NCBI GenBank assembly: GCA_944470555.2
Contig: OX104130.1
Span: 48,765,491 to 48,829,490 of the forward strand
Length of the DNA: 64,000 nucleotides
Reading direction: 5' to 3'
Source of the DNA: Heterobilharzia americana
Taxonomy: Eukaryota > Platyhelminthes > Trematoda > Strigeidida > Schistosomatidae
How positions within the stretch are numbered: position 1 is the first letter of the stretch; every line of letters begins with the position of its first letter. Shown here piece by piece: positions 48,180 to 60,414 of the stretch. Under the pieces are notes generated by a model. It made no database searches, was not told the origin of the DNA, and saw only the letters and a list, made by a program, of their open reading frames with translations. A program made the position numbers and the translations under genes.

Positions 48180-48361
48180 CAATAAGCCCAGCACCCAAGG
48201 CTCGCCTGCGTAAAGTAGCAACCAATATACTCATCCAGGATCAGCATCAAGACAGCAAGGTGGATTCATCTCAAAACGAAGGAAAGTCACAATAATACAA
48301 TGCTACGCACACACAAATAATGCGGATGAAGAGAAGAAGGAAGAATTCAACAGACAACTGC

Positions 48362-48640
48362 AATCAGTGATGGACAAAACACCACCCCAATCGATGACAT
48401 CAAAATCCATTGTAATGCTTGGGGTGACATGAATGCGAAACTGTGAGTGGATAACACAGGAAGAGAAGTGATTATGGCTCGTGAAGCACTCGATGAAATG
48501 ATGAATGGGAGTGGAGAAATGTTTGCAGATTTGTGCACATACGACGATTGGGTGATTGGAGGTGAGGCAGTGTGTGCAAACACAAGGATATTCACAAGGC
48601 AGTGACATGGATTCGATTTCATCGGATGGACACAATGAAA
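48362..48640 (+). pseudogene. RTE endonuclease fragment of copy 4
   Basis: The reading GDMNAKL, then after an in-frame TGA VDNTGREVIMAREALDEMM and GEMFADLCTYDDWVIGG, parallels MGDMNAKLGADNTGRELIMG of copy 3. The stop directly after AKL interrupts the conserved GDxNA motif block. The downstream DVGSDH motif is not recognisable in one frame. This piece is repeated at 55861 onward. Confidence 0.85.
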
Positions 48641-48917
48641 GTCAGATGGACTTCATGTCAATGTGAAGAGAGTGGAGAGGCAGTCAGCCTAGTGGAGACA
48701 AGATGAGATCACGAAGAGGAACAGATGTAGGTGTACACCACTCAATATCTGGTGCAAGTAACCTACCTTCGAGAACAACCAAGTTGGAAGCCTACAAAGA
48801 AGCTGGTGATGACAGACCGCAGTTGAAGTTCAACACTCAGAACAGAAACCGAACTGAAGGACGAAACTACAAAGGACATCTTCACGTCAATCAGTCATCA
48901 GGAGTATATGGGAGGTA

Positions 48918-49202
48918 TTGAGTAACCTCCTCGAGGAAACCTGCATGGAAGGACACTGGAACTCTGTGAAAGAGACGTGGAAGGAAACCTGCATAACCAT
49001 ATTGGGGAGGAAGAAGAAGCAAGACAAGACGAGGCGAGGCGAGGAATGGATCTCAACGGACTTCTGGAAGCTGATAGAGCATGGAGAGGAGGATGGTGAG
49101 GCAGCAGATGAACCAGCGTGGTGTGGTGTGGTGTGGTGTTGTGTGGTGTGGTGTGGTGTGGTGTGGTGCAGTGCAGTGCAGTGCGGTGCGGTGCATGGAT
49201 GA
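48918..49202 (+). pseudogene. RTE endonuclease-RT linker of copy 4
   Basis: The frame begins SNLLEETCMEGHWNSVKE, which parallels the LLEEExxEDxWxxIKE pattern of RTE linkers, and passes EEWISTDFWKLIEHGEED into the pentamer tract. There it reads as repeated W-C-G-V-V and ends shortly after it. In the copy-5 twin the same frame continues for about 50 codons beyond the tract because the tract is 35 bp longer. Confidence 0.75.
49116..49195 (+). repeat. Pentamer tandem tract (TGTGG/TGTTG/TGCAG/TGCGG), 80 bp
   Basis: Sixteen units of five bases, mostly TGTGG with one TGTTG interruption and a 3' block of TGCAG and TGCGG. It lies inside the linker-coding part of copy 4. Copy 3 has no such tract at the same place, so the expansion arose in the lineage shared by copies 4 and 5. 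Confidence 0.95.
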
Positions 49203-49398
49203 ACAACGAAAAGAGGAACTGAATTCCACACGCAAATCCCTAGACGAAGTAGTGAATAGAGTGCATGGAAAGGCAAAAGACACTTCTATTACACACTGGC
49301 AAGTGAAGCGGAGTAGGCTGCAGGTAGGAGAGACGGAGACTTGACAACACTATATCAAATAACCAAACTACTATCTGAGAGGGAAGAGATTAACGTAG

Positions 49399-49912
49399 AT
49401 GAGTCCAATGAAAGATAGTGAAGGAAAGTTAGTTGCCAAAGAGGAGGAACGAAGGACACAATGTGTTGACCACTTCAAAAAACTTTTGAATCCACCACCA
49501 CCACCGTCGCCTGCAACTTGTGCAGAAATAACACCAGAGGCCCGGTCACACAACTACCAGTTAACACAAGTCCTCCGACAAAAGCATAGGTGAAGTCCTG
49601 AACGCCATAAAGCTGTTGAATTCTGGGAGAGCAACAGGATCACATGGAATTCCTCCACAAACTCTGAAAACAGACGCAGAGATAACAGTGGACATGCTCA
49701 CACCACACCAGTGTTGCAGAGGGATTCGCAGGAAGGAAGGGCACCTGCCCATTGATTGGATGATGAGCTACCTTGTCAAACTCCTAAACATGGGTGACCT
49801 GAGTTTTAGGAAGAACACGAACTGGCGCGGAATCATGCTCCTGCGAATCCGAGGCAAAATGTCAAGCTTCATCATTCTGGAGACAACAAAACATGCTCTG
49901 CATTCAAAATAA
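49399..49912 (+). pseudogene. RTE linker end and RT fingers of copy 4
   Basis: Two frames. The first (49399-49593) reads SPMKDSEGKLVAKEEER and VDHFKKLLNPPPPPSPATC, the segment just before RT in this clade (V-K-D-x-x-G-x-x-L, then W/VxxFxxLLN). The second (49616-49912) reads GSHGIPPQTLKTDAEIT, then YLVKLLNMGDLSFRKN and RGIMLLRI, matching RT finger motifs GPDGIPxxxL and LxKxPKKGDLSxCxNxRGITLL. The conserved PDG reads SHG. The domain degenerates after 49912, and the palm survives only as short pieces in changing frames up to about 50450. Confidence 0.8.
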
Positions 49913-51330
49913 TGACCGGAACAATCTGTCTGGCTGGCTGACTGGATTCAGTAAAATCAAATCACTTGCGGATCGAATTGCAACGCTTCGCTACGCATCA
50001 TCATAGAACAGAGAATAGAATGGTAGTCAACTGGATCTCTAGCTCAACTCCATTGGTTTCAAAAAAGCCCAAGTTTATGCCGACCGAGAAGTAATTTGGA
50101 AGGCAGATGCTCCAACACTACGGTCTCAGTGCCACAAAAATTTATCAGCCCCATCCAACATCAGCTAAATGCTGTACGATGCTACATGCTGAATGATTAA
50201 CAATGGAAAGCTCAGTGACGCCTTCGAAGTGGAGACAGGAGTAAGATGAGGTTGCCGCCTAGTATCACCCATGATCATCCTGACCGTAATGGACTGGATC
50301 ATGCAACAGACGACTGTGAGGTGCTGTGAGAAGAGGGTCATATGCTGGCTGCACAGATGAAAAAACCGTTGACAATTTGGATTTCGCCGATGATGATATG
50401 TGTCTAATGTGGCACAAACTCGAGGAAGTACAGGCGAAAACCAAGAAGTTGACGGGAGAGGTGAGGCAGGTCAGTGAATTCGGGACTTCCTTCAGGTGAA
50501 GGTAGAGAGAACAGAGGTGATGAAGATACCCAATCAACAACAAAAGCAACGACCACAGGCACCTATCACCATCAACGGGAGAAGTCTAAATGAAGTAGTC
50601 TCATTCACCTACTCACCTAGATAGCATCGTCTCTACTACTGGTGTCGGTGCACGCACAGATGAGGATGTCAACACCAGGTTGGGAAAGACAGCAATACAA
50701 GACTTCACCAAGCTGAAATCAGTGTGCAGATCTACTGCAGTGCACTCCACAACACTGCAATCAGTATAAAGCATGAACAACATCCGGATTTCCAACGTTA
50801 GTTCAGTCAAGTCGGTGGTTCAGTGTGATGGTTGACAGTCTTGTCGCCTTACGGAAAGCATTCCCAACAAACTACAGACATGCGCCATCAACAGCTGCCA
50901 CCCACGCTCACTGAGTCGATACTGAAGATGAGATCAGATGGCGAGAAGAATGAGAATAAGCAAGAAGGAACTCTGGCTAGCTGGCTGGTTGACAACGAAT
51001 CAACCAGGAATTCATCGCCTAACAAATATGCAGAAGAAAGTGGAGATGGATTGGATTGGGCGTACACTGAGAAGAAGGTTTGGAAATATCGCGTGCCAGA
51101 CCAGGTCGTCGAGTGGAACCCAGATGGGAAACGACGATTTGGGCGATCGAGGTGAGGGTGACAATGAGGAGATGGTGTGAGGAAGAAACGGAAGGTTGAC
51201 GGATGGCAGTGGTGGAGACAGGTTGAAAAGATTGCAGAGAAGAGAGTGAAATGGTGAGGTGGTGCGGAATCTCTAATTTCCACCAGGAATCCACGGAACT
51301 AACAACAATAATATTAATTATTATTATTAT

Positions 51331-54144
51331 ATTTCAGTTTCTTTGACTGCAGTTTGCTGACATGGGAACCAAAGGTGCGTCAGCTTGCGATTTTGGCACT
51401 GTCAGTAATATTAAGGCAAACATAGCAACGTAGAAGGAAAAACACAAATCTGTAAATTAACATATGTTGTTTAACAACTATTGGTCAACACTGTGGGGTT
51501 TGGAATCGGTTTCATCGAAAACGATAATGAATGGAGAATAGGGTTTATCCAGATGACTAGTACGAAGTACAAGAGAAAGCACATTTTGGACTTGACTGAT
51601 ATCCACTGACAAATACGTATCAATTTTAAGACGCCCCTGAACCATGTGCTACTCATTTGTCAATGTAATCCAGTTGAACTCCATCAAAATACTTTTTATG
51701 GTCAGCCTATATAATTTCGGTGCTCTCATTGAGTCGAAGAAAGAATTTATGCCAGCAAACACTTTTGGTGATCTTATTCTTCATAGCTGTACAGTTATCT
51801 TTAACTGTAATAAAATTTCAAATGTCATTATAAGAATGTCAGTTTGGCTCTCCAAGTGGAAAAGCTGGACGATAGAATCCACTCAATGGATGGTTTAAAC
51901 TACCAACCACGTAGCTGATTTCAGATTCCCGACAATATGTGTTGGATAATGTTTTGTTATTAGTTGTTGCTTCATTGGTCATATGCATTTTTATTGATAA
52001 AGGTGTCTGGTCCAAATATGAACACACTGACTTGAAATGAAGTAACAGCAATACACTGCAGAAGTAGGTGAAACATAAACTCTGAATATGCACCCTTGAT
52101 ATGCAATCCAGCTGTGATGACGCCAGCTTCTACGAGCTCTCTTAATATCATTCTTATAACACATTGCTGTTTTCATACTGGAAACAGTTAAGGTCAACCC
52201 TCTCAGCTTGTTAGGTCTTCATTAATTGGCTTCAACTCACACTTATTTTGCCAGAGTTCTATCATGCCAAATATATTAGTATTTCTTGTACATTCTTATT
52301 TGATAATCTATCTAGCTTGTAGGATTATCTTAGTTACCTATAGCAATATAAACTCTCTCTGCTGATACTTTAAGATGATATGAAATGGGACGAAAAACTG
52401 TTTCGTGGCAAGTTTTGTGCTAGCAAACCCTGAATCATCAGCATGATGCTCTGATAATTTATCCACGAGACTCAACTATGAACAACGTCTTAACTTCAAT
52501 TCGGACGTCAGTAGTTTCGTAGGGTACCATGTAATTATCTGATCATTAAAAATGTTGACATTCTTACAATTCAGTGTGCAAATTAACTGCATTAATAATC
52601 AAGGCAATGAACAGAAGAGAATGTTTCTCTCATACATGTTATAATTCCGTTACCAATTAGATCACAGAGTGTTGTCAAATATGCTAACTGGTAATAAGTC
52701 ATACGAATAAATTTCATGCTGATCTTCTTAAGCTTAATAGTATTGAAGGCACTAAAATTAAATCACACAAAACCTATAATTCATTGCCTAGGATACTGTC
52801 ATCCTGAACTATAGATGTATTGTATCAACTGTGATACATATATTTACAGTACCTAACAGTTGAGTGAGATCAATATTATAAAATCACCTTAGCCATATTC
52901 AGACCAAAAACCATAATTCTATTCTTTGTAATAAGTTGAAAACGTTATAGTTGATTTATCTTCACCGTTCTATGTAGTTATTTTTCAGTTTCACTTTTGT
53001 TCATCAAATATTATTCCTACTTATCTACCCTAAAATGAAGAAAAAACTGACTAAACTATTCAGGAAATAACTCATAATTTAGACGCAGTTATACTTCAGA
53101 CTAAGTAATCAGTCTTGGGTAACCATAGCTACATTGCATAATGTAAACGTGAATGACAGTGCAGTTCCCATTGATAAAACAAATTGGAGTCACGTTTTAG
53201 GTAATGATTTTCATTTTCAGCTCTGATAGCTTCTAAACTCAGAGTTAATTTGTATTGTGTAAAATAAAGCCAAAATTATCACACATAGTAATTCAGTTTT
53301 ACATGCAAACAGCTGATCGCAAGCAAAGCAAATTGCCAACAGTTAAAAATCCATCATAGTAAACAAGAACTAAGTGACATTATTTTGGGCTTTGTTCTGG
53401 TATAAAGCCAAAGCTTTGAGCTGATATCAACAATTCTATATTTATTTGATGGGATGAAATAAGAATCATGTCTCGACTTTTTGATTTGGTTGAAATTTAA
53501 GTAGTGAATGGTGGTAATATCTTATTTTATCAGAAGGTCAGACAGCCCTCAAAACAATCTTCAAGGAGTGAGTTCATGGAAGCTAAGCAAATTTTAATAA
53601 TCTTACAAAAATCATTAATAGTCTCCGCCACCCAAGATATGGTACAAGCGCTTAAATAAATAATGAATGAGAACAGGGAGTTCTGATTATATCAAAGTTA
53701 TTCGTCGATATACCGGCAAGTACGCTGTAGATCTAAATACCACCCACTGTAGTTAACAAACAGTTAAAACGCATTTACTTTATTGGGTAATTTTCAAGAC
53801 AATTTATTTGTAGAATACTTTATTTAAATCATGAGTATTCATTCATTCACATTGTGGACAGCATGACAAAAACCAAATGAAACGCGCAAACTTACCAATA
53901 CAGTACACGATAATCTTTCTCTTGATATGATGCTTTTACTAAGAACTGGTATATACATTTTAAGGTGAATATCCGAAAGCTTTAGCTTCAATACAATTAA
54001 AAGAATTGTAATCCAGCAAGAAATTTCTGGCATCAGTTTCTGTTGCCTTCAATGCAAATTCTAATGGACACTTCGAATCAAAAGTATTTCCTCAGTTTTT
54101 TCGAAATGTCGTTGGAGTTGAGCTTAGGTAACCAGTAACTCTAC
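51331..54144. other. AT-rich DNA, no gene recognised
   Basis: About 2.8 kb with nothing recognisable. Frames of up to 84 codons on either strand (for example 51644-51898) overlap each other and lack supporting features. Confidence 0.5.
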
Positions 54145-54995
54145 CCCTCTGACAGGTTCTGGAACACAGGCACACACACCAGCCACCAACACTTCTCAAA
54201 TTTCTTGACATGGAGGCGGCATTTAACTCTGTTGACTGTGAGGTGTTATGGCTCTGTCTAACTGTGAGGAGAGTACCAAGCTACTTTATAACGCTTATCA
54301 AGTCTCCCCACTCGAACTCACACAGCCATGTAGAGGTTGTGGAGAGTTTTCAAGTGAGTTTATAACAACTAGTCGTGTCCGGCTGAGATGTCAACTGTCA
54401 CCGTTCCTGCATCATCGATGTACCAATGGACATAACTTCAGATACGTCTGAATTCACAGGGATCGACGTAATCCCTGGAGGTCATCTAGTTGACTTGTAA
54501 CATGCACACGATATTGTCCTACTAGCTGAAGACGCTGGTGAAATACAGGGTTTCCTGAACGCCTTCATCAGAAATCTGAGTATGTTTGGCATGCGTCTCG
54601 CTGGCACCTGTCAAATGTAAGATGATGTCGCAGAACTGGTGTGCAACCACTCCCAGCTTAATGACGGGTAGTGAATTGGTGGAATGTGTCGACCACTTCA
54701 CTTACATGAGGAGGTGTACCAGCCCGAACAGGCTGCTTGCTGACGACATCCCAGTTTGAATACAGAAGGTCCATTTTGCATTTGTCAACTTGCTTCACCC
54801 ATGGCGTTGGCGAGATATGCGGCTATCTATCGAAGGACGATTATACTGCGTTGCAGTCGGTTCTGTCCAGTTGCACGGCTGTTTGGCATGGCCGTTGAAA
54901 GTAGGAGACACGAATCGGTTTTAGGGTTTTAACTACGTGTATATTTGTAGCATTGCTAGCGTTTAGATGGAATCACTAGGCGAACAATGATGAGG
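54145..54995 (+). mobile_element. Family-2 RTE-like fragment, inverted twin of 43601-44451
   Basis: Identical as far as I could read to the minus-strand copy 10 kb to the left, including the HAHD replacement of the YADD motif and all stops. Homology stops sharply on the left at 54145. On the right it stops at 54995, with a few further matching bases. Because shared decay predates the copying, the pair must result from duplication at the DNA level or from assembly, not from two independent retrotransposition events of an active source. Confidence 0.85.
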
Positions 54996-55860
54996 TCAGG
55001 CGAAAGATATTAAGCAAGACATGAAATTTGATCGACAAGTTTGTGGACATTTGTCGACTGAGATAACTTTACTATGTACTGCGCATGCCGAGCCTCTGTC
55101 TCCCTCCACGTGCCAGTCTTATTGAGACTGGATTAGGATGGAAATTTGTTCAGGATGACCGAACCAAGATCTGGCACTAGTTGATGAAGCTCCTGGCTGT
55201 TGTCTTGAGACCTGCAGGCAGAGGCAGACTGCCTGGTTCTGGTCTTCAAGACGATAGACAACAGTGCCTGGGGACACTGAGTGACTCGGCAGAGAATCAG
55301 TCACAATGGCGGGTTGTATTTACTACTTGATATCTTCTAAAGCTTGAATATTTACGCTCACCGTTATCTTCAAACTGTTTTTCCTTCAGACAACTATGCC
55401 TACTTTGGTATCACTTTTTCTATTCAACTGTTCTTTGTTTACTTATACGAAGCGTGATAACTTGAGCGATACACGTGTGTTCAAGGTTCTACTTTGATAC
55501 TGCTTATCACCTAGTTAGTTGTCATTTCTTACTTGGCTCATTTAACACCTAAATCAAAGGAGAACTCGTAGGAAAGCAATCTAGCTTAAGATGTGGCAGT
55601 GAGGGTTAGTTACAATGAAGAATAATAAGTAAAAACCGTTCAAACTAATAATGATCTGACCGAAAACTGATATTTTCATAACTCGTCTGCAAACATAAAT
55701 CATAAACCAATAGGAATAATTAGGAGTAAACTAAATTGTCAGCACTTGCAAATAAAACAGTGTAAACAAGTGAAGAAATTATTATACTGCACTAAGGAAT
55801 TAAGATAATCAATATCAACATTCCGTTTATTGATACAGAAAAATAAACTGACTATCCATA
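54996..55860. other. Possible family-2 3' UTR (55060-55670), then AT-rich DNA
   Basis: The stretch 55077-55310 is clearly richer in GC than the surroundings, with CCGAGCCTCTGTCTCCCTCC and repeated CTGCCTGG/GCAGGCAG words. It follows the RT relic in the same orientation, so it is probably the element's 3' region. No second copy in the window confirms this. From about 55670 to 55860 the DNA is AT-rich and unassigned. Confidence 0.4.
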
Positions 55861-57013
55861 AATCAGTGATGGACAAAACACCACCCCAATCGATGACATC
55901 AAAATCCATTGTAATGCTTGGGGTGACATGAATGCGAAACTGTGAGTGGATAACACAGGAAGAGAAGTGATTATGGCTCGTGAAGCACTCGATGAAATGA
56001 TGAATGGGAGTGGAGAAATGTTTGCAGATTTGTGCACATACGACGATTGGGTGATTGGAGGTGAGGCAGTGTGTGCAAACACAAGGATATTCACAAGGCA
56101 GTGACATGGATTCGATTTCATCGGATGGACACAATGAAAGTCAGATGGACTTCATGTCAATGTGAAGAGAGTGGAGAGGCAGTCAGCCTAGTGGAGACAA
56201 GATGAGATCACGAAGAGGAACAGATGTAGGTGTACACCACTCAATATCTGGTGCAAGTAACCTACCTTCGAGAACAACCAAGTTGGAAGCCTACAAAGAA
56301 GCTGGTGATGACAGACCGCAGTTGAAGTTCAACACTCAGAACAGAAACCGAACTGAAGGACGAAACTACAAAGGACATCTTCACGTCAATCAGTCATCAG
56401 GAGTATATGGGAGGTATTGAGTAACCTCCTCGAGGAAACCTGCATGGAAGGACACTGGAACTCTGTGAAAGAGACGTGGAAGGAAACCTGCATAACCATA
56501 TTGGGGAGGAAGAAGAAGCAAGACAAGACGAGGCGAGGCGAGGAATGGATCTCAACGGACTTCTGGAAGCTGATAGAGCATGGAGAGGAGGATGGTGAGG
56601 CAGCAGATGAACCAGCGTGGTGTGGTGTGGTGTGGTGTTGTGTGGTGTGGTGTTGTGTGGTGTGGTGTGGTGTTGTGTGGTGTGGTGTGGTGTGGTGTGG
56701 TGCAGTGCAGTGCAGTGCGGTGCGGTGCATGGATGAACAACGAAAAGAGGAACTGAATTCCACACGCAAATCCCTAGACGAAGTAGTGAATAGAGTGCAT
56801 GGAAAGGCAAAAGACACTTCTATTACACACTGGCAAGTGAAGCGGAGTAGGCTGCAGGTAGGAGAGACGGAGACTTGACAACACTATATCAAATAACCAA
56901 ACTACTATCTGAGAGGGAAGAGATTAACGTAGATGAGTCCAATGAAAGATAGTGAAGGAAAGTTAGTTGCCAAAGAGGAGGAACGAAGGACACAATGTGT
57001 TGACCACTTCAAA
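55861..57013 (+). mobile_element. RTE segment duplicated from copy 4 (copy 5)
   Basis: It matches 48362-49479 in direct orientation, offset 7499 before the pentamer tract and 7534 after it. I saw no other differences. Both ends lie inside the element: the left starts in the endonuclease just before GATGGACAAAAC, and the right breaks off in the codons for VDHFK. There is no 3' end or tail, so it did not arise by normal target-primed insertion of its own RNA. A frame of 153 codons (56417-56878) runs through the tract from SNLLEETCME to GETET. It is a broken copy of the linker, not a gene. Confidence 0.93.
56615..56729 (+). repeat. Pentamer tandem tract, 115 bp (expanded)
   Basis: Twenty-three five-base units, seven more than in the copy-4 twin. 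The extra units are TGTGG and TGTTG, with two additional TGTTG interruptions, while the 3' TGCAG/TGCGG block is unchanged. The 35-bp difference changes the downstream reading frame. Confidence 0.95.
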
Positions 57014-60000
57014 CAGCCATGTTTCTCTCATTAGTGAACAATTAGGAGTTTAGAAGTGGAAGCCAGAATAACATATTCAGAAGCATGTTATCTACTCACT
57101 ATGCTATTCATTTGGTATCGGTGGATTACCTCTAACCCAGAATTATATTCTTGTCTATCATGTTATAATTTTGGTAATTAGTTAGAGATACAGAGACTTC
57201 TTATCCTGAATACTACTGTTCTCACTCAATAAAATCTATCCAGCCATTGAAATTTTTATCTTTTATCCTTAAATTTTATCTGCTCCTTACTCTACAAAAG
57301 TCAGTTATCCTTACTTTTATATAGTTTCATGCCTCATATGTAGTTATCACTTCTTGTTTTTCCTAACCACAGCCTAGCATGAATGATAACTTTGCAAAGC
57401 GTTTATACATTAGCGTGATTTGCAATCGCATGGCCAAAGACAGCTTTGTTCTCTGTAATTCCTGTTTCACTTATAATTGTTTTCATTCCTAAGTGACTGA
57501 TTCCATACAGTCAACAACAGTTGAATTCATCATCCCTCCACTTCCCAAGCACAGAATATATTGACTGGAGAAAGGAAAAATGAGAAAATCCGTTCGTAAA
57601 GTCAACCTTTTAAAATAACTTGTCATTCAACAAATTCCTTTCCATTTTTCATTTAGAAACAGTCGTTATTTCCGCAAAGTGATACACGTAACTTTATGCA
57701 GTGTACAAATCGTATTTTAGCTAAAAATGGACGTCCACAAAGATGTATAATAAGGATCTTGCTCAAATTTTTTGTAGAAGGCAGAGACATTCGACAATCA
57801 TCTCATTTCATTAAAGAGTATTTGCTGATTCATGACTTCACAAAGAAATCTGACAGTATCGGACAATGAATCACAGAAGCTGACAAGACAGTTTTGTGTT
57901 AAGAATATTTGTTACTGAATGCAGACATTCATCCGCATTCCTCCCTAAGAAGCTTTACGTCTGCTACAGCTGAAGTCTGGAAATCACACGGACAACTGCA
58001 CGTCAGAGCAACAAAGTACTGTTTTACTTTATTTTGCATACTACAAACTAATGATCGTTTTACGTTTACAATTATATGAGAATGTTACTAAATGCCAGTA
58101 TCAGAATGAGTTTAATTTTAACTCTGTTCCTGAAAGAATGAGTTGCCAAATTGTTTTTGTCCTTGTATTGGTCAGTAAAACATCGAAATATAAACGATTA
58201 GTTTAAAAAATGACAGTACTTACCTAGAGACCATTTCATATCTATTTTTGTTGAGGTTTATTTATTATTGTTTCAGTAATTTCAAACGTTAACAAGGCAG
58301 TGTTGAGTAAATTCGGTTGCATACGTTGCCTTCAGTCTAATAGTTTGTAAACTGTATTCCGTATAAGTGCGGAAAATATAAGAAGAACAAAACTGTAAAA
58401 CTGACTGCATTCTGATCCTTGACTTTAATGCATCGACGGTATTCTAAGAAATACCAAGGGCTAAAGTCAGCTATTCATATTTCAGTCGCTGTAATGTAAT
58501 AAACACAGAAGAGGTTGGAATGCTCTTCTGCATTTTCTGTTCTTTTACAATGAAGTTCTGATGGATAATATACCACACTTTCTAAACGCACAAATTCTTT
58601 ATGTGAATCTGATTTATTTTGGGCTCTCATCTTTGGTGAGCGGATTTTAAACTCCTAATTCTGTTAATTACTATCACTATAATATTTCCATAGAATCTTA
58701 AACGTATTTCTCTTATGCTTGTTACAAGAACAGAAATCACGTCTGCTGAATGAAAATGGAATAGAAAATTCACCGTCCAATAAGAGGATAAGCTAAAAGA
58801 CGAAGAAACTATACATCGTTTCCTTTGTGAAACAGAGATTTCTGACTATTTTTGGGTTAGATAAGAGTGCAACACGGGCACTGGGGTTGATATTACATGA
58901 TTATGAGCAACAAGGTGTACCAGTAGTATAAAGCTGTATTTCTACGTCCCATATCAAATACGCTATTCCAATATGGAATTATTCGTATCATTTCTATTCA
59001 AAACAAATGAATCGTTCTGAACTGAGATGACCCCAATTTTCAAAGTTTTCCTGTATCCAGCTTTCAACAGATATATGTAAGTTTGAGGAAATGACAGAAT
59101 CCAGTTGCGTTTCTTCTATCCAAAGGTTATTGCGTAGTTTTACTGCATATTTGATAGCTTGTGCCTAATTCTAATATGATTTTTGTGTATAGTGTAGAGA
59201 TTCGGATGAATGCCGTAGTGCATTCCTTGCTTCTCTGAGTTGTTTTCTGTATCTGTTTTTCAACTTTATAAAAAGGGTATATTTGACCGACACTAGTCAG
59301 TGATTCTTTTTGAATAGTCGGCGTGTAGAGTTACTGCATTTTTAAGAAACTGTAGTCATGACAACACTGAATTGCATCATCAGAATAAGAATCACATCCT
59401 TAATTTTCGCAACATTTCATTCCAGAAATAAATATGAACGAATGTTCATCTTTTCAGCGTAGGAATTTACTCCAGATTACCTGCTACAAACTGATGTTAT
59501 AACTTGGAAACTGGAACGTGCGAGTGTTCCGAAATGTTAGTTTTCTTCATCTATTTACGCTACTTAGTGTTAACGATATGAAATAAATGACAAACAACTC
59601 CGATTAGTTCACTTTCATCTAGTGACCATCCTCAAATGTATAACGGCATATCAGAGTGTATTCTCACTATTTGCTGGGACATAATTTCTGCATCATGTAG
59701 CAGCAAAGATCGATTTTTACCTGATAGTTCTTCCTCTTCTCTTTAATTACATTTAATTCTTTCATGGGGAATCCAGCGATGAGTTAACAGCTGATATGGA
59801 GTTGTGCTTGCTAGTACAGTGTGCTTCATTGATTTGGAACATCACAGATGTAAAGTAGTGCAATATAGCCTTCTAATATAAGTGTCACTATTTTTCCCTA
59901 ATCTTAGTTTGAAAATCTGAATCACAATACTAAACACTAAGCCTTGACTAACTTATGAGCATAAATCATTTCTTGTGAGGTTAAATATACCGTGAGGGTT

Positions 60001-60414
60001 TTATACATTTACCAATTGAAGAGGACGTCGAGTTCTATCTGCATATCAAAACTTTATCTACCATTTACGATTTAATTATCGCTTAAAAGTGTCTATTATA
60101 AGATGAATCACAACTTTGTCGTATATCCTTCAACAAGTCAAAGTATTTCACTGGGATATCTGAAATATAAAAGACACTGAGCAGGAAAATAACTCTCCTT
60201 CCTTACTTGCTCGCAATCAAGGAAGAAATATGGATAGTTCTGACAGTTAATGTCGAGGTATCCACACATACCAATGAAATTCGAATTAATTAAGTTGATT
60301 TAGTGTTCATATGTGACTACCTTCAAGAGGTTATTCCTGAAGTTCAAATGTGAAGTCGTTACCAAGAGAGCAAATCTGGTGGTCGTAAGAAAAAACACTA
60401 AACAATGAAATTAC
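57014..60414. other. AT-rich DNA, no gene recognised
   Basis: About 3.4 kb without a recognisable gene, RNA or repeat. Confidence 0.5.

Larger units (their letters stand above)
48180..51330 (+). mobile_element. RTE-clade non-LTR retrotransposon, long degraded copy (copy 4)
   Basis: About 3.1 kb that starts within the endonuclease (CAGGATCAGCATCA near 48238 matches copy 3 at about 23330-23345), covers the rest of it, the linker, RT and post-RT region, and ends in a TAA/ATT tail at 51300-51330. Only the 5' UTR and the endonuclease N-terminus are missing. Landmarks: GDMNAKL at about 48422-48445, the linker with a pentamer tract at 49116-49195, RT fingers at 49616-49912, motif C region GATTTCGCCGATGATGATAT at about 50379, and IKRRMRI-type C-terminal block with RVRQTRSSSGTQMGN-like reading at 51000-51150. 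Stops and frameshifts are frequent. Its segment 48362-49479 is duplicated at 55861-57013. Confidence 0.9.

Noticed and set aside
49053..49283. Histidine/threonine-rich frames on the minus strand over the pentamer tracts (also at 56386-56817)
   Set aside because: They are the antisense reading of the TGTGG repeat inside RTE linker sequence. A pentamer repeat stays open in several frames, so length is not evidence of coding.
48180..51330. Target-site duplication for RTE copy 4
   Set aside because: Only a short AACAATAA-like match is seen at the two sides, too short and too A-rich to count.
56417..56878. 153-codon plus-strand frame as a real gene
   Set aside because: It is the RTE endonuclease-RT linker kept open by the pentamer tract. 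It has no natural start or end and is copied from copy 4.
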